Shown here in pieces: positions 14,806 through 24,079 of a DNA stretch of 64,000 bases. Source of the DNA: Pseudocoprococcus catus (GTDB taxonomy: Bacteria; Bacillota; Clostridia; Lachnospirales; Lachnospiraceae); assembly GCF_902381825.1 (NCBI RefSeq), contig NZ_LR698973.1, positions 3,066,108 through 3,130,107 on the forward strand, in the 5' to 3' direction. The position numbers were made by a program, and so were the translations under genes. The notes under the pieces are model-generated. The model had not been told where the DNA came from. It did no database searches and saw only the letters and a list, made by a program, of their open reading frames with translations. Within the stretch, counting starts at the first letter, position 1. Every line of letters starts with the position of its first letter.

Positions 14806-16867
14806 TCTCATTCTTCGGAACAGTCGCCGCAGCCGAAAGGAAAACGGCCTATTTTTCAGCTCCCTGGTGATTTCTATTGTTGCCTTTTACATGATTCTTT
14901 CCATCTCCACTCAAGATGTGATGCTCTTTTTGCAGAAAATGGAGAGTGACGCAGTTGACAAACTCCTGCTTCTGATTCCTGCGTTTTATGGGATGACCCT
15001 CGGTATTCTGTTCTTTTTGATTTATTTTGCCTGCAAGTATCAGTTCGAGCGCAGACGGCATGAGTTTGGTGTTTATCTAATGTTGGGGATGCGTAGAAGT
15101 AAACTGTTTGGTATGCTTCTGGCGGAAGATTTCCTGACCAGTATTCTTGCCATGCTCATAGGCTTACCTGTGGCTGTGGTGCTTTCAGAAATTGTCAATC
15201 TTGTCACCGCCAAACTGGTAGGCATGGGGATCATCGGTCATCAGTTTTCTTTATCCTGGTCTGCGATTGAATGGACACTGGCAGGATTCTTGGGTATTAA
15301 ACTGCTGGCACTTCTGATTTTGAGCGGAAAGATTAGCCGACAGGAGATTGGAACTTTATTATCCCAGCCGACGAACCGCTCAAAAAAGCAAATGCCCTCT
15401 GCTATCTATGGGCTGGCTGCTGTATGCGGAAGTGTGATGTTGGCAGCGGCTTACTACATGGCGATTCAGGGAATTGCATGGACGAAGGTAAGTATGATGG
15501 GGCTGACTTTACTGTTGGGTTCGGCTGGTACGATGCTGCTGTTCTACGGAATGCGTGCGCTGATTGCTTTGATTGTTAAGAAAGGAAAAGGAAATAAGCA
15601 GCTTCATGTATTTACCTTCCGTCAAATTCAGGAGAATGTCATTCATCAGTCAAGCTCCATGGCAATCAGCTCCCTGCTGATTCTGGCAGCACTGTGTTGC
15701 TTTGGTGCAGGCGTGGGAATCGCAGGAACAAACAATCTATCCACTGGTCATGTAATCGACTATACCTTTGAAGATTATACTGCAGAAGATTCGGCGCAGG
15801 TTCTTCCAAATATACAGGCAGCCCTGAAAGAAAACGGTTTGGAAAATCAGTTTTCTGAGCTTTTTGAAATGAAGGTTGGGCATATTCGCACCACAGAAGA
15901 TTATGAGAATGCCTACAGCATGGACGCTGTTATGGACTCTCTTCGGAGCCTGCCCCAGTCGGAAGATCGGGATGTCCTTCTGAACAATCTTGGTTATGCC
16001 ACATACCCGTATTTGATTTGTCTGTCGGACTATAATCGTTTACTGGAATTGTCCGGCAGGCCTGTCATTAAATTAAGTGAAGATGAAGCCGCTGTTTATA
16101 TAGGTTCCGACTTTACTACTGTAAATCGTACCGCAATGCTGAACGGCATACTTACTGAACAGCCTGAAACGGAACTAGTTGGCAGTCCGATTTATCTTAC
16201 TGGAGAGGTTCAGTCTGTAAATTTGATTACGGATCGTTCTATTACTTTGGCCTTTGCATTGATTCTTCCAGATGAAGCCTTCCTCTATCATACCCAAGGA
16301 ATGTATGATACGTATGTGAATGCGGTACTCAGTGAGCAGGCTATGGAAGGAAATAGCCTTATGACTGCCTATTCTGGTCTGAACGAGGAGCTGGACGAAA
16401 TAGGTATCGAATATGAAAGCTATCTTCAGAACATGGGACGCCAACTTTTCTATACCGTAGCATCCAGCTATATTACCCTCTATCTGGCGATTGTGTTCCT
16501 GGTGGTTGCCAACACCATTGTGGGTGTTCAGTTCCTGATAAGCCAGCAGAAAGCCGGGCGTAGATACCAGACCCTGATCCGCCTGGGAGCCACTTACGAA
16601 AGCCTTTGCCAGTCTGCCGGAAAGCAGATTGCGTGGTTTATGGGACTTCCTGTATTGGTTGCAGCTGTCAGCAGTCTGTTTGGAGTCAGAGCGTTGTTTA
16701 CAGGGATACTCTCGTCTCGAACCCGTGGGACAGTGTCTGAAATGCTGCTTGTATCTGCTGCTATGATTTTGCTGCTTTGCGTGATAGAATATATTTATAT
16801 GAGAGTGGTCAAACACTCCAGTGATCGGTATTTGCTGACACTGATGCAGCCGCATAGAGAAGAATAA
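14795..16867 (+). CDS. BceB-like permease, system C
   Basis: The 690-residue membrane protein has about ten spans and FtsX-type domains. A large extracellular domain (about residues 310-560) sits between spans 7 and 8, the known peptide- and kinase-sensing part of BceB proteins. Family length is normally 640-680 residues, so it is full size. It acts with the upstream ATPase to remove antimicrobial peptides from lipid II cycle targets and to signal to the short kinase encoded downstream. Confidence 0.9.
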   Translation: MFSNLILRNSRRSRKENGLFFSSLVISIVAFYMILSISTQDVMLFLQKMESDAVDKLLLLIPAFYGMTLGILFFLIYFACKYQFERRRHEFGVYLMLGMRRSKLFGMLLAEDFLTSILAMLIGLPVAVVLSEIVNLVTAKLVGMGIIGHQFSLSWSAIEWTLAGFLGIKLLALLILSGKISRQEIGTLLSQPTNRSKKQMPSAIYGLAAVCGSVMLAAAYYMAIQGIAWTKVSMMGLTLLLGSAGTMLLFYGMRALIALIVKKGKGNKQLHVFTFRQIQENVIHQSSSMAISSLLILAALCCFGAGVGIAGTNNLSTGHVIDYTFEDYTAEDSAQVLPNIQAALKENGLENQFSELFEMKVGHIRTTEDYENAYSMDAVMDSLRSLPQSEDRDVLLNNLGYATYPYLICLSDYNRLLELSGRPVIKLSEDEAAVYIGSDFTTVNRTAMLNGILTEQPETELVGSPIYLTGEVQSVNLITDRSITLAFALILPDEAFLYHTQGMYDTYVNAVLSEQAMEGNSLMTAYSGLNEELDEIGIEYESYLQNMGRQLFYTVASSYITLYLAIVFLVVANTIVGVQFLISQQKAGRRYQTLIRLGATYESLCQSAGKQIAWFMGLPVLVAAVSSLFGVRALFTGILSSRTRGTVSEMLLVSAAMILLLCVIEYIYMRVVKHSSDRYLLTLMQPHREE

Positions 16868-16886
16868 TTGGGAAGGAGGTGCTGGC

Positions 16887-17564
16887 GTGAAAAGAATTGC
16901 TGTTGTGGAAGATGAAGTCTATATGCGGGAAGAACTCTGCAATATGCTCCAAAAGGACGGGTATCTTGTGGAGGCAATCACCGAGTTTGAAGATGCCGCT
17001 CGGCTCTTGGCAGCCCTCCGTCCTGACCTTGTGATCTTAGACCTGAATTTGCCGGAGATTAGTGGCTTTCAAATCTGCCAGGAGCTAAAGAATAAAACCG
17101 CTATCCCCGTCCTGGTGCTGACTTCCAGAGACCAGGTAAAGGATGAACTGCAAGCGTTCCGGTTGGGTGCAGATGAATATTTGACGAAGCCGTGCAGAAA
17201 AGACCGGCTTCTTGCCAGGGTATCCAATATTCTCAAAAGGTATGAAGGCCGTACCAACCTCATAGGGGGATTGGATTTCTTGTTGGACCAGCAGACTTAC
17301 ACACTTTATATTCATAACACCTCTGTGGTGCTTCCCAAAAATCAGGGAAAACTGTTGGTTGCTCTTTTGGCCAGTGGTGATGCTCTGGTCACGACGGAGC
17401 AGCTTTGCTTAGCACTATGGGGAACCACAGAATACATAGACGAAAATGCCTTGCAGGTTAACCTGACCCGGTTGAAAAAGACGATGTCCGGTCTGGAGAT
17501 GAAGCAACGAATCGTTGCGGTTCGTGGGATGGGCTATCGTTTGGAAGCGGAGGTATCTCCATGA
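16887..17564 (+). CDS. BceR-like response regulator, system C
   Basis: The 225-residue protein starts at a GTG after GGAAGGAGG. The receiver has VEDE, phospho-acceptor in VILDLNLPEISG and Lys in YLTKPC; the winged helix ends RIVAVRGMGYRLE. The gene lies 19 bp after the permease and overlaps the kinase by 4 bases. It probably binds the palindrome at 13964. Confidence 0.9.
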   Translation: MKRIAVVEDEVYMREELCNMLQKDGYLVEAITEFEDAARLLAALRPDLVILDLNLPEISGFQICQELKNKTAIPVLVLTSRDQVKDELQAFRLGADEYLTKPCRKDRLLARVSNILKRYEGRTNLIGGLDFLLDQQTYTLYIHNTSVVLPKNQGKLLVALLASGDALVTTEQLCLALWGTTEYIDENALQVNLTRLKKTMSGLEMKQRIVAVRGMGYRLEAEVSP

Positions 17565-18586
17565 AGCAGTTTTGGCGCATAATAGAACGGTACTACCCTT
17601 GGCTGCTGTTGCTGCTGGGTGTGGATTGCTTTTGTTCTATCATTCTTTGGATTTCTGACATTCAGGCATTTCAGACCTTGATTGGGTTAGTGGTTCTGAC
17701 AAGCATCCTTCTGTTTTCAGCGATCCTGTTTGTACTAAACAAGCGGGAGACCACCCGCCGGGAGCTGTTCCGGGATTTCCTCAGTGATCCTACCATCTGC
17801 AACGAGGAAAGGCTACTCAGTGTCATCAGCCGGGAAGAAGAAGAATCTATCCGGCTTTTGGCCTCAGTTTTACAGGAACACAAAAATGAGAGCAGCAGTA
17901 TGGCAGATGCCCTACGGGACTATGAAGAATATGTGGAAGGCTGGGCACATGAAGCGAAAACGCCCCTGTCGTTGCTGACCATGCTTTTGGATAACCGAAT
18001 CGACGAAATATCGCCTTCCCTGCAAGCTAAGTTGGATTATGTCCGTAGTCAACTTCAGGAGAATGTCACGCAGATGCTTTACTATGCCCGGTTAAAGAGC
18101 AGTACAAAGGATTATCGGTTTGAAGATGTCAATTTGAATGACTGCTTGGGGGAAGTTCTGGAGGACTATGCCCCACTTCTGGAAGAAAAGCAGTTTGTAA
18201 TTCTCAACAAACTGCAATTTGAAACAGTTTATACAGACCGTAGAGGGCTTCAGTTTATGTTGGGACAAATCGTGAGCAATTCCATCAAATATAGCAGCGA
18301 TAGTCCCATGCTAACGATTTCCATGATACATTCGGAGACCGCAGATGTCCTTTCTGTTGAGGATAACGGCATTGGTGTAAAAAAATATGATCTGCCGTAT
18401 ATTTTTCAAAAGGGCTTTACCGGGGATTCTACTGACAGCCGAAAGAAAGCTACTGGTATAGGGCTTTACCTGGTTAAGAAGATGGCTGACGATCTAAACC
18501 TTCGTTTGGAAGCTACTTCCCAGTGGGGAAAGGGCTTTAAGATAGTCATTTTCTTTCCAAAACTGGGATCCAACGGTGGAAAATAA
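17561..18586 (+). CDS. BceS-like intramembrane-sensing kinase, system C
   Basis: The 341-residue kinase has two close membrane spans (about 13-34 and 38-60) with only a few residues outside, the mark of intramembrane-sensing kinases that depend on BceAB. The H-box reads WAHEAKTPLSLL, the WxHExKTP form typical of BceS. The N-box SNSIKYS and G-box ATGIGLYLVKK are present. Confidence 0.9.
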   Translation: MKQFWRIIERYYPWLLLLLGVDCFCSIILWISDIQAFQTLIGLVVLTSILLFSAILFVLNKRETTRRELFRDFLSDPTICNEERLLSVISREEEESIRLLASVLQEHKNESSSMADALRDYEEYVEGWAHEAKTPLSLLTMLLDNRIDEISPSLQAKLDYVRSQLQENVTQMLYYARLKSSTKDYRFEDVNLNDCLGEVLEDYAPLLEEKQFVILNKLQFETVYTDRRGLQFMLGQIVSNSIKYSSDSPMLTISMIHSETADVLSVEDNGIGVKKYDLPYIFQKGFTGDSTDSRKKATGIGLYLVKKMADDLNLRLEATSQWGKGFKIVIFFPKLGSNGGK

Positions 18587-18594
18587 TATAAACA

Positions 18595-18626
18595 GAAAAA
18601 CGCCCGCAGGATTTTCTCCTGCGGGC
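18595..18626 (-). terminator. Minus-strand terminator
   Basis: GCCCGCAGGA (18602-18611) pairs perfectly with TCCTGCGGGC (18617-18626). On the minus strand it is followed by GTTTTT. It serves the broken DUF6061-like gene next to it and may also stop transcripts of the Bce module. Confidence 0.7.
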
Positions 18627-18635
18627 AGCATGTTG

Positions 18636-18793
18636 TCAGCTATCCAAAGGCTTGTATTCTGTTACAGTTTTCAAATAGATTTCGGGATCGCCGTTCAAGA
18701 TAAGGTATCAATCGCAATCATGCTGCCATCGGCGAATTTCAGTTCTACACAGCTGTTATCCATATTGTAGGCACAAGATATTAAGGTTTTCAT
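18636..18793 (-). pseudogene. DUF6061-like small protein, internally deleted
   Basis: The minus strand reads MKTLISCAYNMDNSCVELKF, then DGSMIAIDTLS and a stop. In the next frame it continues ILNGDPEIYLKTVTEYKPLDS and stops. These are the two ends of a small conserved protein (about 80 residues, DUF6061 as I recall) of clostridial conjugative elements. A deletion of about 30 codons shifted the frame. Confidence 0.6.
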
Positions 18794-18812
18794 GGTATGT
18801 CCTCCATTCAAG

Positions 18813-18833
18813 AAAATCAAAGCGATTTGACAG
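18813..18833 (+). repeat. Backbone scar identical to the end of the DUF6664-like gene
   Basis: The 21 bases AAAATCAAAGCGATTTGACAG are identical to 32781-32801, the end of the intact DUF6664-like gene. They show that a second copy of that gene once lay here and was deleted down to its last codons just before the ATPase gene. Confidence 0.75.
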
Positions 18834-18846
18834 TGGCGACTTAGAC

Positions 18847-20262
18847 ATGAAATTCATAGGTCGAAAAATGGAGCTGGAAAAGTTGAATGCAGAATACGAG
18901 CGCGATGGCGGCTTCGTTGTTATTTACGGTCGACGTCGAGTAGGAAAGACAACATTGATCAAAGAGTTCTTGAAAAAGAAAACAGCCTTCTACTTCCTTG
19001 CAACAGAAGAATTGGAATCTCAAAGCATGAAACGTTTAACGGGCGTTGTTGCTCGTATGACGAAAAACAGCCTTTTACAGAAAGCTGTATTTACAGATTG
19101 GCTTGATTTGTTTCAGGTTATTGCTGATTATGAGCCTGACAAGAAAAAAGTGCTGGTCATTGACGAGTTTCCGTATCTTGTAAAGATCAACTCAGCGTTC
19201 CCATCTATTTTGCAGAATGCATGGGATGAGATTCTGAAGGACAGCAATGTGATGCTGATTTTGTCCGGATCTCTCATTGGTATGATGCAGAAACATGCAC
19301 TGTCGTATGATAGTCCTTTATATGGGCGTAGAACAGCGCAGATGCGATTGGCTCCATTGCCATTTACAGATGTTTATGATGCGTTTGCACTGCCTTTTGA
19401 TAAAGTAGTAGAACAATACGCTGTGACAGGTGGGGTTCCAAAGTATCTTGAGTTTTTTGAAGACGGGCGTGATTTGGTCGATCAATTAAAGGATGTTGTT
19501 TTATCGAAAAGTGGCTTTTTGTATGAGGAACCATTTTTCTTGCTAAAAAGCGAATCCATGACCGCAGTAAACTATTTTTCTATCGTAAAAGCGATAGCAG
19601 ACGGAAACCACAAATTAGGCAAAATTGCTGGTGCACTAGGGCAGGAAACGCAGGCATTAACACCATATTTATCGACACTTGCGGATTTAGGGTTCATTGA
19701 AAAGAGAACTCCGGTAACAGAGAAAAATCCGGAAAAATCCAGAAAAGGCTTGTATTTTATCGCAGACAATTTCATCCGTTTCTGGTTTCGGTATGTTTAC
19801 CCCTATAAAGGTGAGTTGGAACTGGACAATATGCAAATTGTTTTGGATGAGATTCGAAAAGACTTTATTGAAAAATTCGTGGCATTTGCATATGAGGACA
19901 TCTGTAAAGATATATTTGCGAGTGTATGCAAACAAGGAGAAATTCCGTTTGTTCCGTCCCGTATCGGTTCTTATTGGTTGAATGATTATGACGGTGATAC
20001 AGAGATTGATGTAATGGCAATAGACAATCAAAACAAGAGGATATTTGCCGGAGAGTGTAAGTATCATGTCAAACCAGTGGATGCTCCCGTATATTTCTCA
20101 CTGAAAGAGAAAGTTGATGGTGCAGCTGGAATTCGTAAGGCATATCCTGGGTATGATGTTATCTTCGGCCTGTTCAGCAAAAGCGGTTTTACGCAGCGTA
20201 TGCTTGATATTGCCAAAGAAAACACCAGTATCTTCCTGATTAATGAGGAGCATTTGGTGTAA
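18847..20262 (+). CDS. AAA ATPase with DUF234-type C-terminus
   Basis: The 471-residue protein has Walker A YGRRRVGKTTLIKEF (about 28-42), Walker B VLVIDEFPYL and a sensor region LSGSLIGMM. A winged-helix middle follows, then a nuclease-like C-terminal domain (EIDVMAI..., AGECKYH) with the D...ExK pattern of the DUF234 family. Such archaeal-type ATPases are common cargo, and many look like toxin or defence components, but the role here is unproven. The ribosome site is weak. The gene sits between DUF6664-like and DUF3848-like backbone genes, the same slot as the ATPase at 33030. Confidence 0.8.
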   Translation: MKFIGRKMELEKLNAEYERDGGFVVIYGRRRVGKTTLIKEFLKKKTAFYFLATEELESQSMKRLTGVVARMTKNSLLQKAVFTDWLDLFQVIADYEPDKKKVLVIDEFPYLVKINSAFPSILQNAWDEILKDSNVMLILSGSLIGMMQKHALSYDSPLYGRRTAQMRLAPLPFTDVYDAFALPFDKVVEQYAVTGGVPKYLEFFEDGRDLVDQLKDVVLSKSGFLYEEPFFLLKSESMTAVNYFSIVKAIADGNHKLGKIAGALGQETQALTPYLSTLADLGFIEKRTPVTEKNPEKSRKGLYFIADNFIRFWFRYVYPYKGELELDNMQIVLDEIRKDFIEKFVAFAYEDICKDIFASVCKQGEIPFVPSRIGSYWLNDYDGDTEIDVMAIDNQNKRIFAGECKYHVKPVDAPVYFSLKEKVDGAAGIRKAYPGYDVIFGLFSKSGFTQRMLDIAKENTSIFLINEEHLV

Positions 20263-20327
20263 TTATTTGCTCCAGGCAAAGCGTACATCGTTAAGCGTTT
20301 CTACTGCTGTTTTAACGTTATCTCTTC

Positions 20328-20672
20328 ATGACCAATGCAGAGCTGAACAAAGCATTATATCAAAAGATGTTTGCCGAGCAGGAAACCTATCGGGAATGGC
20401 TGCTTTCCCAGCCTTCGGAAGAAATTCTGAACCACACCTATGAGTACACGGTTCGGGAGGACATTCTTCTTTCGATGGAATACAATGATCTGCCGGATGA
20501 GCAGGTCAAAGCGCTTCTGAAATCTCCCAGTTCCCTCGCCGACGTATTTAAGGATTGGGAGCACAAAGAAACGGGCTATATGGAGGACATCTGGCAGACC
20601 GTAGCGGATCGGGCCAAGTCCGAAGTGCAAAAACAAAAGAAGAAAAAGAAAAACAATACAGATGATAAATAA
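20328..20672 (+). CDS. DUF3848-like conjugative-element protein, full-length copy
   Basis: The 114-residue protein begins MTNAELNKALYQKMFAEQE and ends in a very basic QKQKKKKK tail. It belongs to a small family (DUF3848 as I recall) found before the primase-like gene in Tn1549-type elements; function unknown. Unlike the copy at 34492 it has no ribosome site, because the upstream bases were replaced by the ATPase insertion. It may be silent. Confidence 0.65.
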   Translation: MTNAELNKALYQKMFAEQETYREWLLSQPSEEILNHTYEYTVREDILLSMEYNDLPDEQVKALLKSPSSLADVFKDWEHKETGYMEDIWQTVADRAKSEVQKQKKKKKNNTDDK

Positions 20673-20821
20673 TTTCCTGCTTGTATTGCTGGAAAATCGG
20701 GATTCATAGAGTTCTTTTGTGATTTGCAACTGCTAGTTGACAGATTTACAGCCTGAAATGGTGGAATGCAAACAGCAAAACTGTTATATTTAGCTCATAA
20801 AATTTGCAAAAGGAGAAAAAA

Positions 20822-21832
20822 ATGATTTTAGCTGATAAGATTACAGAGGAAAGAAAAAAGAATGGATGGTCACAGGAAGAACTAGCCAATCAGTTGGGCG
20901 TATCCAGACAGGCAGTATCTAAGTGGGAAAGTGCAGGAGCTGTTCCAGATTTGCAAAGAATTTTACAGATGTCGGAGCTATTTTGTGTTAGTACAGATTA
21001 CCTATTAAAAGATGAAATGAAAGCAGAAAATATCACCTATCACGAAAGTTCTGAAAGCTATGCAGAACCGTTGAAAAAAGTAACTATGGAGAATGCAAAT
21101 GAATTTCTTGACATGAAAAGAAATGGATCCAAAGTAGTGGCAAACGCAACAAGTATGTGTATCTCAAGCCCAATATTATTGATTGTTCTTGTGACAATGG
21201 CAGAAGATGGCGTATTTCATGTTTCGGAATCTCTGGCAACAGTATTTGGATGTGTTTTTTTGCTTGGAATGGTTGCGGCAGCCGTCTTTTTGTTTATTAC
21301 ATATGGAATGCGTGAATCACATATGGAACATTTTGAAAAAGAATGCTTTGAAACAGAGTATGGTGTATCTGGAATGGTACGAGAAAAAAAAGATTCCTAT
21401 GAACCGATTTTTATCAAAGGAACAGCTGTTGGGGTAGTGCTTTGTATACTGGCAGTGATTCCGACAATTATTGCCGGAGCCATGGAAACGTCTGACTATT
21501 GTTGTGGCCTTTCCGTTGGATTGCTGCTATTCATACTTGCAATAGGAGTGAATCTGTTGGTTCGTGTTGGGATGGTAAAAAGCAGTTACGATACCCTTCT
21601 TCAGGAAGGCGAATATACAAAAGAAGAAAAACTGTTTAAGAAAAAGACTGACACGTTTTCTGGTGTATATTGGTGCTTGGTTACAGCGATTTACCTTGCA
21701 TGGAGCTTCTGGACGATGAGCTGGGATATTACATGGATTGTATGGCCGGTTGCTGGTGTTTTGTTTGCAGCATTGCTTGGTGTGGTGAAAATGGTGTTAA
21801 AGAATGGCAGTGAAACTCAGCACTATATTTAA
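20822..21832 (+). CDS. XRE-type regulator with membrane domain
   Basis: The 336-residue protein has an N-terminal XRE helix-turn-helix (1-66: WSQEELANQLGVSRQAVSKWESAGAVPD). A cytoplasmic linker and about six to seven hydrophobic segments follow, in two groups (about 105-160 and 195-330). The ribosome site is AAAGGAG. Membrane-anchored XRE proteins of this kind are widespread in Clostridia and respond to unknown signals. It has no obvious operon partner, and its A+T-richer composition suggests an independent acquisition. Confidence 0.82.
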   Translation: MILADKITEERKKNGWSQEELANQLGVSRQAVSKWESAGAVPDLQRILQMSELFCVSTDYLLKDEMKAENITYHESSESYAEPLKKVTMENANEFLDMKRNGSKVVANATSMCISSPILLIVLVTMAEDGVFHVSESLATVFGCVFLLGMVAAAVFLFITYGMRESHMEHFEKECFETEYGVSGMVREKKDSYEPIFIKGTAVGVVLCILAVIPTIIAGAMETSDYCCGLSVGLLLFILAIGVNLLVRVGMVKSSYDTLLQEGEYTKEEKLFKKKTDTFSGVYWCLVTAIYLAWSFWTMSWDITWIVWPVAGVLFAALLGVVKMVLKNGSETQHYI

Positions 21833-21991
21833 GATGGAGTTAAGTTTATTTTCCGCATATTATACTCATCCAGAAAATCCAATTTGTTTAATTGGATAAA
21901 TCGGGATTAACAAGATTGATCAAATTATTGAGGGTTGTATTTCTAAATAATTTGGCCTATCCTAAATTCGGATTAAAAGGAGGGAACAAGC

Positions 21992-22875
21992 ATGAAAGCA
22001 GACCAATTGATGGTTCCAGTATACATTAACGAAAAAATAGTTCTGGATATGCTTGCCATTATTGAAGATGGTTTTTCTACGGTAAGTCAGGTAAGCTATA
22101 CTGAACACAAAGAAAATAGCAATTCTCAAAAGCTTGAAGCAGGAGTTTCTACCTCTGCAACACTCTTGAGCAAATTGCTCAAAATTGATCTAAAAGGCGA
22201 GCTGTCCCATTCTGGCAATAGTGGAGAAAACGAAAGCGTTGCCAAGGAGAAAGTGCATACTAATGTATCTTTGCTCTCCAAGTTTCGGACATTTCTCGTT
22301 GATGAAAAATCCTGAAGTCTGGATTTGATGTTACAAATATGAAAATTGGCGATTTTATCGAAATAGAGGGCGAACTACAAAAGAATCCGTTGATCAACTA
22401 TATGGATATTTTTGTAGATCTGTTTCGTATGGCTGATATTTTTGCCGAAAAGCCTCAACTGGGTGGTAAAACACAGGCTAAAGCTCAAAAACAACAGGAA
22501 AATGAGACTGTTAAACAAATCAAGGCCTTTGCTGACGAGCTCAAGCATAGCGGTACCATAGACTTTATCTTGTCTGATACTGCTGGTACAGTCGTTCTGT
22601 CCGCTCAAGAACAGTATTTGTCAAACGATAACATTTCTGAAATCATCGGTGGTCATTTCAAAGTTCTTGGAAAAGTTATCGCAATTTGCAAGGACGAAAC
22701 AGAAAACATTGACCTTTTGAGAAAGACTACTCTGTCTATTCTTCCGATTGATCTGCTGACAGAACCGTTCTCCGGATTTCAGAATGACGATACAAAACAA
22801 TTTAATCTCCCAGAATTGAAGACTCAGATTTCTGGTCCTGCTGTGATCGTTATTCCTGTAGCTATTTACGCATGA
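21992..22875 (+). pseudogene. DUF6414-like protein split by a one-base frameshift
   Basis: The first frame (21992-22315) reads MKADQLMVPVYINEKIV... and stops after LVDEKS. The next frame continues ILKSGFDVTNMKIGDFIEIEGEL... to 22875. One extra A in the GAAAAAT run near 22303-22309 would rejoin them into one protein of about 290 residues. This resembles the DUF6414 family (recalled, not checked). The ribosome site AAAGGAGGG is good, and the body is otherwise well preserved. Alternatives are recent inactivation, a sequencing error, or frameshift expression. Confidence 0.6.
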
Positions 22876-22880
22876 CTTTA

Positions 22881-22920
22881 TAATACCGCCCGTCGATCCG
22901 ATGACCGACGGGCGGTATTA
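22881..22920 (+). terminator. 15-bp perfect hairpin
   Basis: TAATACCGCCCGTCG (22881-22895) pairs perfectly with CGACGGGCGGTATTA (22906-22920) around a 10-base loop. It lies 6 bp after the DUF6414-like reading. It is probably a terminator working in both directions, but the T-tract is short and interrupted. Confidence 0.7.
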
Positions 22921-23040
22921 ATATATGCTTGGGGATCCGATTTTACCCAAAATCTCCTATGCAAAACGACTATAAAATCGTGTAGCCAATATTGCAGACA
23001 GTGTTCAAAGGGTATCAGGGAGTTTTCCTGGCGAGTTATT

Positions 23041-23433
23041 TTACCAATTGAGCCGAAAGAGAAAATGCGAAAATGAGCAAAGAGCTGTAACTTTGCCCTG
23101 TTTGCCAGTTCCCTTCCAACGTATAACTTGTGTGTGATGCAACAGGGTGTCGCGCATTTCTGGCGGACAGCTGGAATAAAGCATTTTCATCTGATTGACA
23201 CCCTCATCCTCCAGAGAAATATCTGGATTTATAAGCGTATCTAAAGAGATGAGCAGGACCTTTGCCAATGCTCTCAAAATCAAATAGGACGGGTTCATTT
23301 TCCATTTTTCGATATTGGCAATTTGCTTTACAGAAACATGGCTTAGATCAGAAAGTTCCTGCTGTGTCAGTTCTTTATTCTTTCTGGCTTCTCTCATTTT
23401 CTGCTCTAAAGCAGTTAAATCATCAATCGGCAT
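23041..23433 (-). CDS. XRE-family regulator of the element
   Basis: The 130-residue protein has an XRE domain at residues 8-65 (LTQQELSDLSHVSVKQIANIEKWKMNPSY) and a C-terminal half with SLEDEGVNQMKMLYSSCPPEMRD. This is a familiar regulator of clostridial conjugative elements. The last 25 residues (KVTALCSFSHFLFRLNW) are odd and hydrophobic compared with the family pattern I know, so a small 3' frameshift is likely. A cut copy of the same gene lies at 4990-5058. Confidence 0.7.
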   Translation of the reverse strand: MPIDDLTALEQKMREARKNKELTQQELSDLSHVSVKQIANIEKWKMNPSYLILRALAKVLLISLDTLINPDISLEDEGVNQMKMLYSSCPPEMRDTLLHHTQVIRWKGTGKQGKVTALCSFSHFLFRLNW

Positions 23434-23577
23434 AATCGTTCACCTCGAATATATTTTATCGTTCCGATTTGTACAAAGGAATAACCTTATTGTGCTTGAG
23501 AACAGGACTGATTATGTTGATTCCTTTTTGATAACATGGTTGCTCCATGATTATGGCGTTTCCGGCTACTAATTGAA

Positions 23578-23739
23578 CTATGAGGATGAATTGCAGATTT
23601 CAGCTTTTAGTTCGTTGCCAAACGAGAATGATATAGAATGCGGTAGGGAGGTTAGCAGTTTTATCCGCTCATCTATGAGCCGTTTTTTATTCTCTGTAAC
23701 ATAAAATTTCATCTGGATATTCCGTTTCCGGTTCGCCAT
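23578..23739 (-). pseudogene. MobC-like relaxosome protein, N-terminal fragment
   Basis: From an internal Met the frame reads MANRKRNIQMKFYVTENKKRLIDERIKLL, the typical ribbon-helix-helix start of MobC proteins that help relaxases at oriT. It then departs into unrelated residues and stops at about 53 codons, whereas the family is about 110. No relaxase gene follows it, so this is mobilization debris from a second element copy. Confidence 0.6.
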
Positions 23740-24079
23740 GCGCCGCTTCCGTTCTTCATAAGGGTTTGGGATTATACCAACAAGCATTTTTCATTTTCGG
23801 GCAATGGACCTGAAAATCCGAAAAATCGCAAGCGGGTACTCGCTTGCTGTGCTTGCTATTGAAACCCTACCTTCTATTTCTCCCTCTACTAATACTACAA
23901 TTTGAAGGTGGAAAAATGGCTGTATCCGCAAAGAAAAACTGAAAAAGGCCACGGCTGAACCTCCATTCATGGTGTGATCCATCATGGCCCTGGCTACACA
24001 AGGAATACAAATTGACTTTTCCGGGTTGGTGTTGTAAACTGTTATTAGCTTTGACTAACCATAAGGAGGGCGCTCATAC
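23740..24079. other. Gene-free stretch upstream of the mobC fragment
   Basis: I see no credible gene. The stretch holds a hairpin GCAAGCG/CGCTTGC (23828-23846) and a looser GGCCA...TGGCC pairing near 23945-23990. Its position upstream of mobC would suit an oriT remnant, but nothing confirms that. Confidence 0.35.

Noticed and set aside
22300-22315. Programmed -1 frameshift in the DUF6414-like gene
   Set aside because: There is no canonical slippery heptamer or obvious downstream structure. A one-base deletion is simpler, though reads should be checked.
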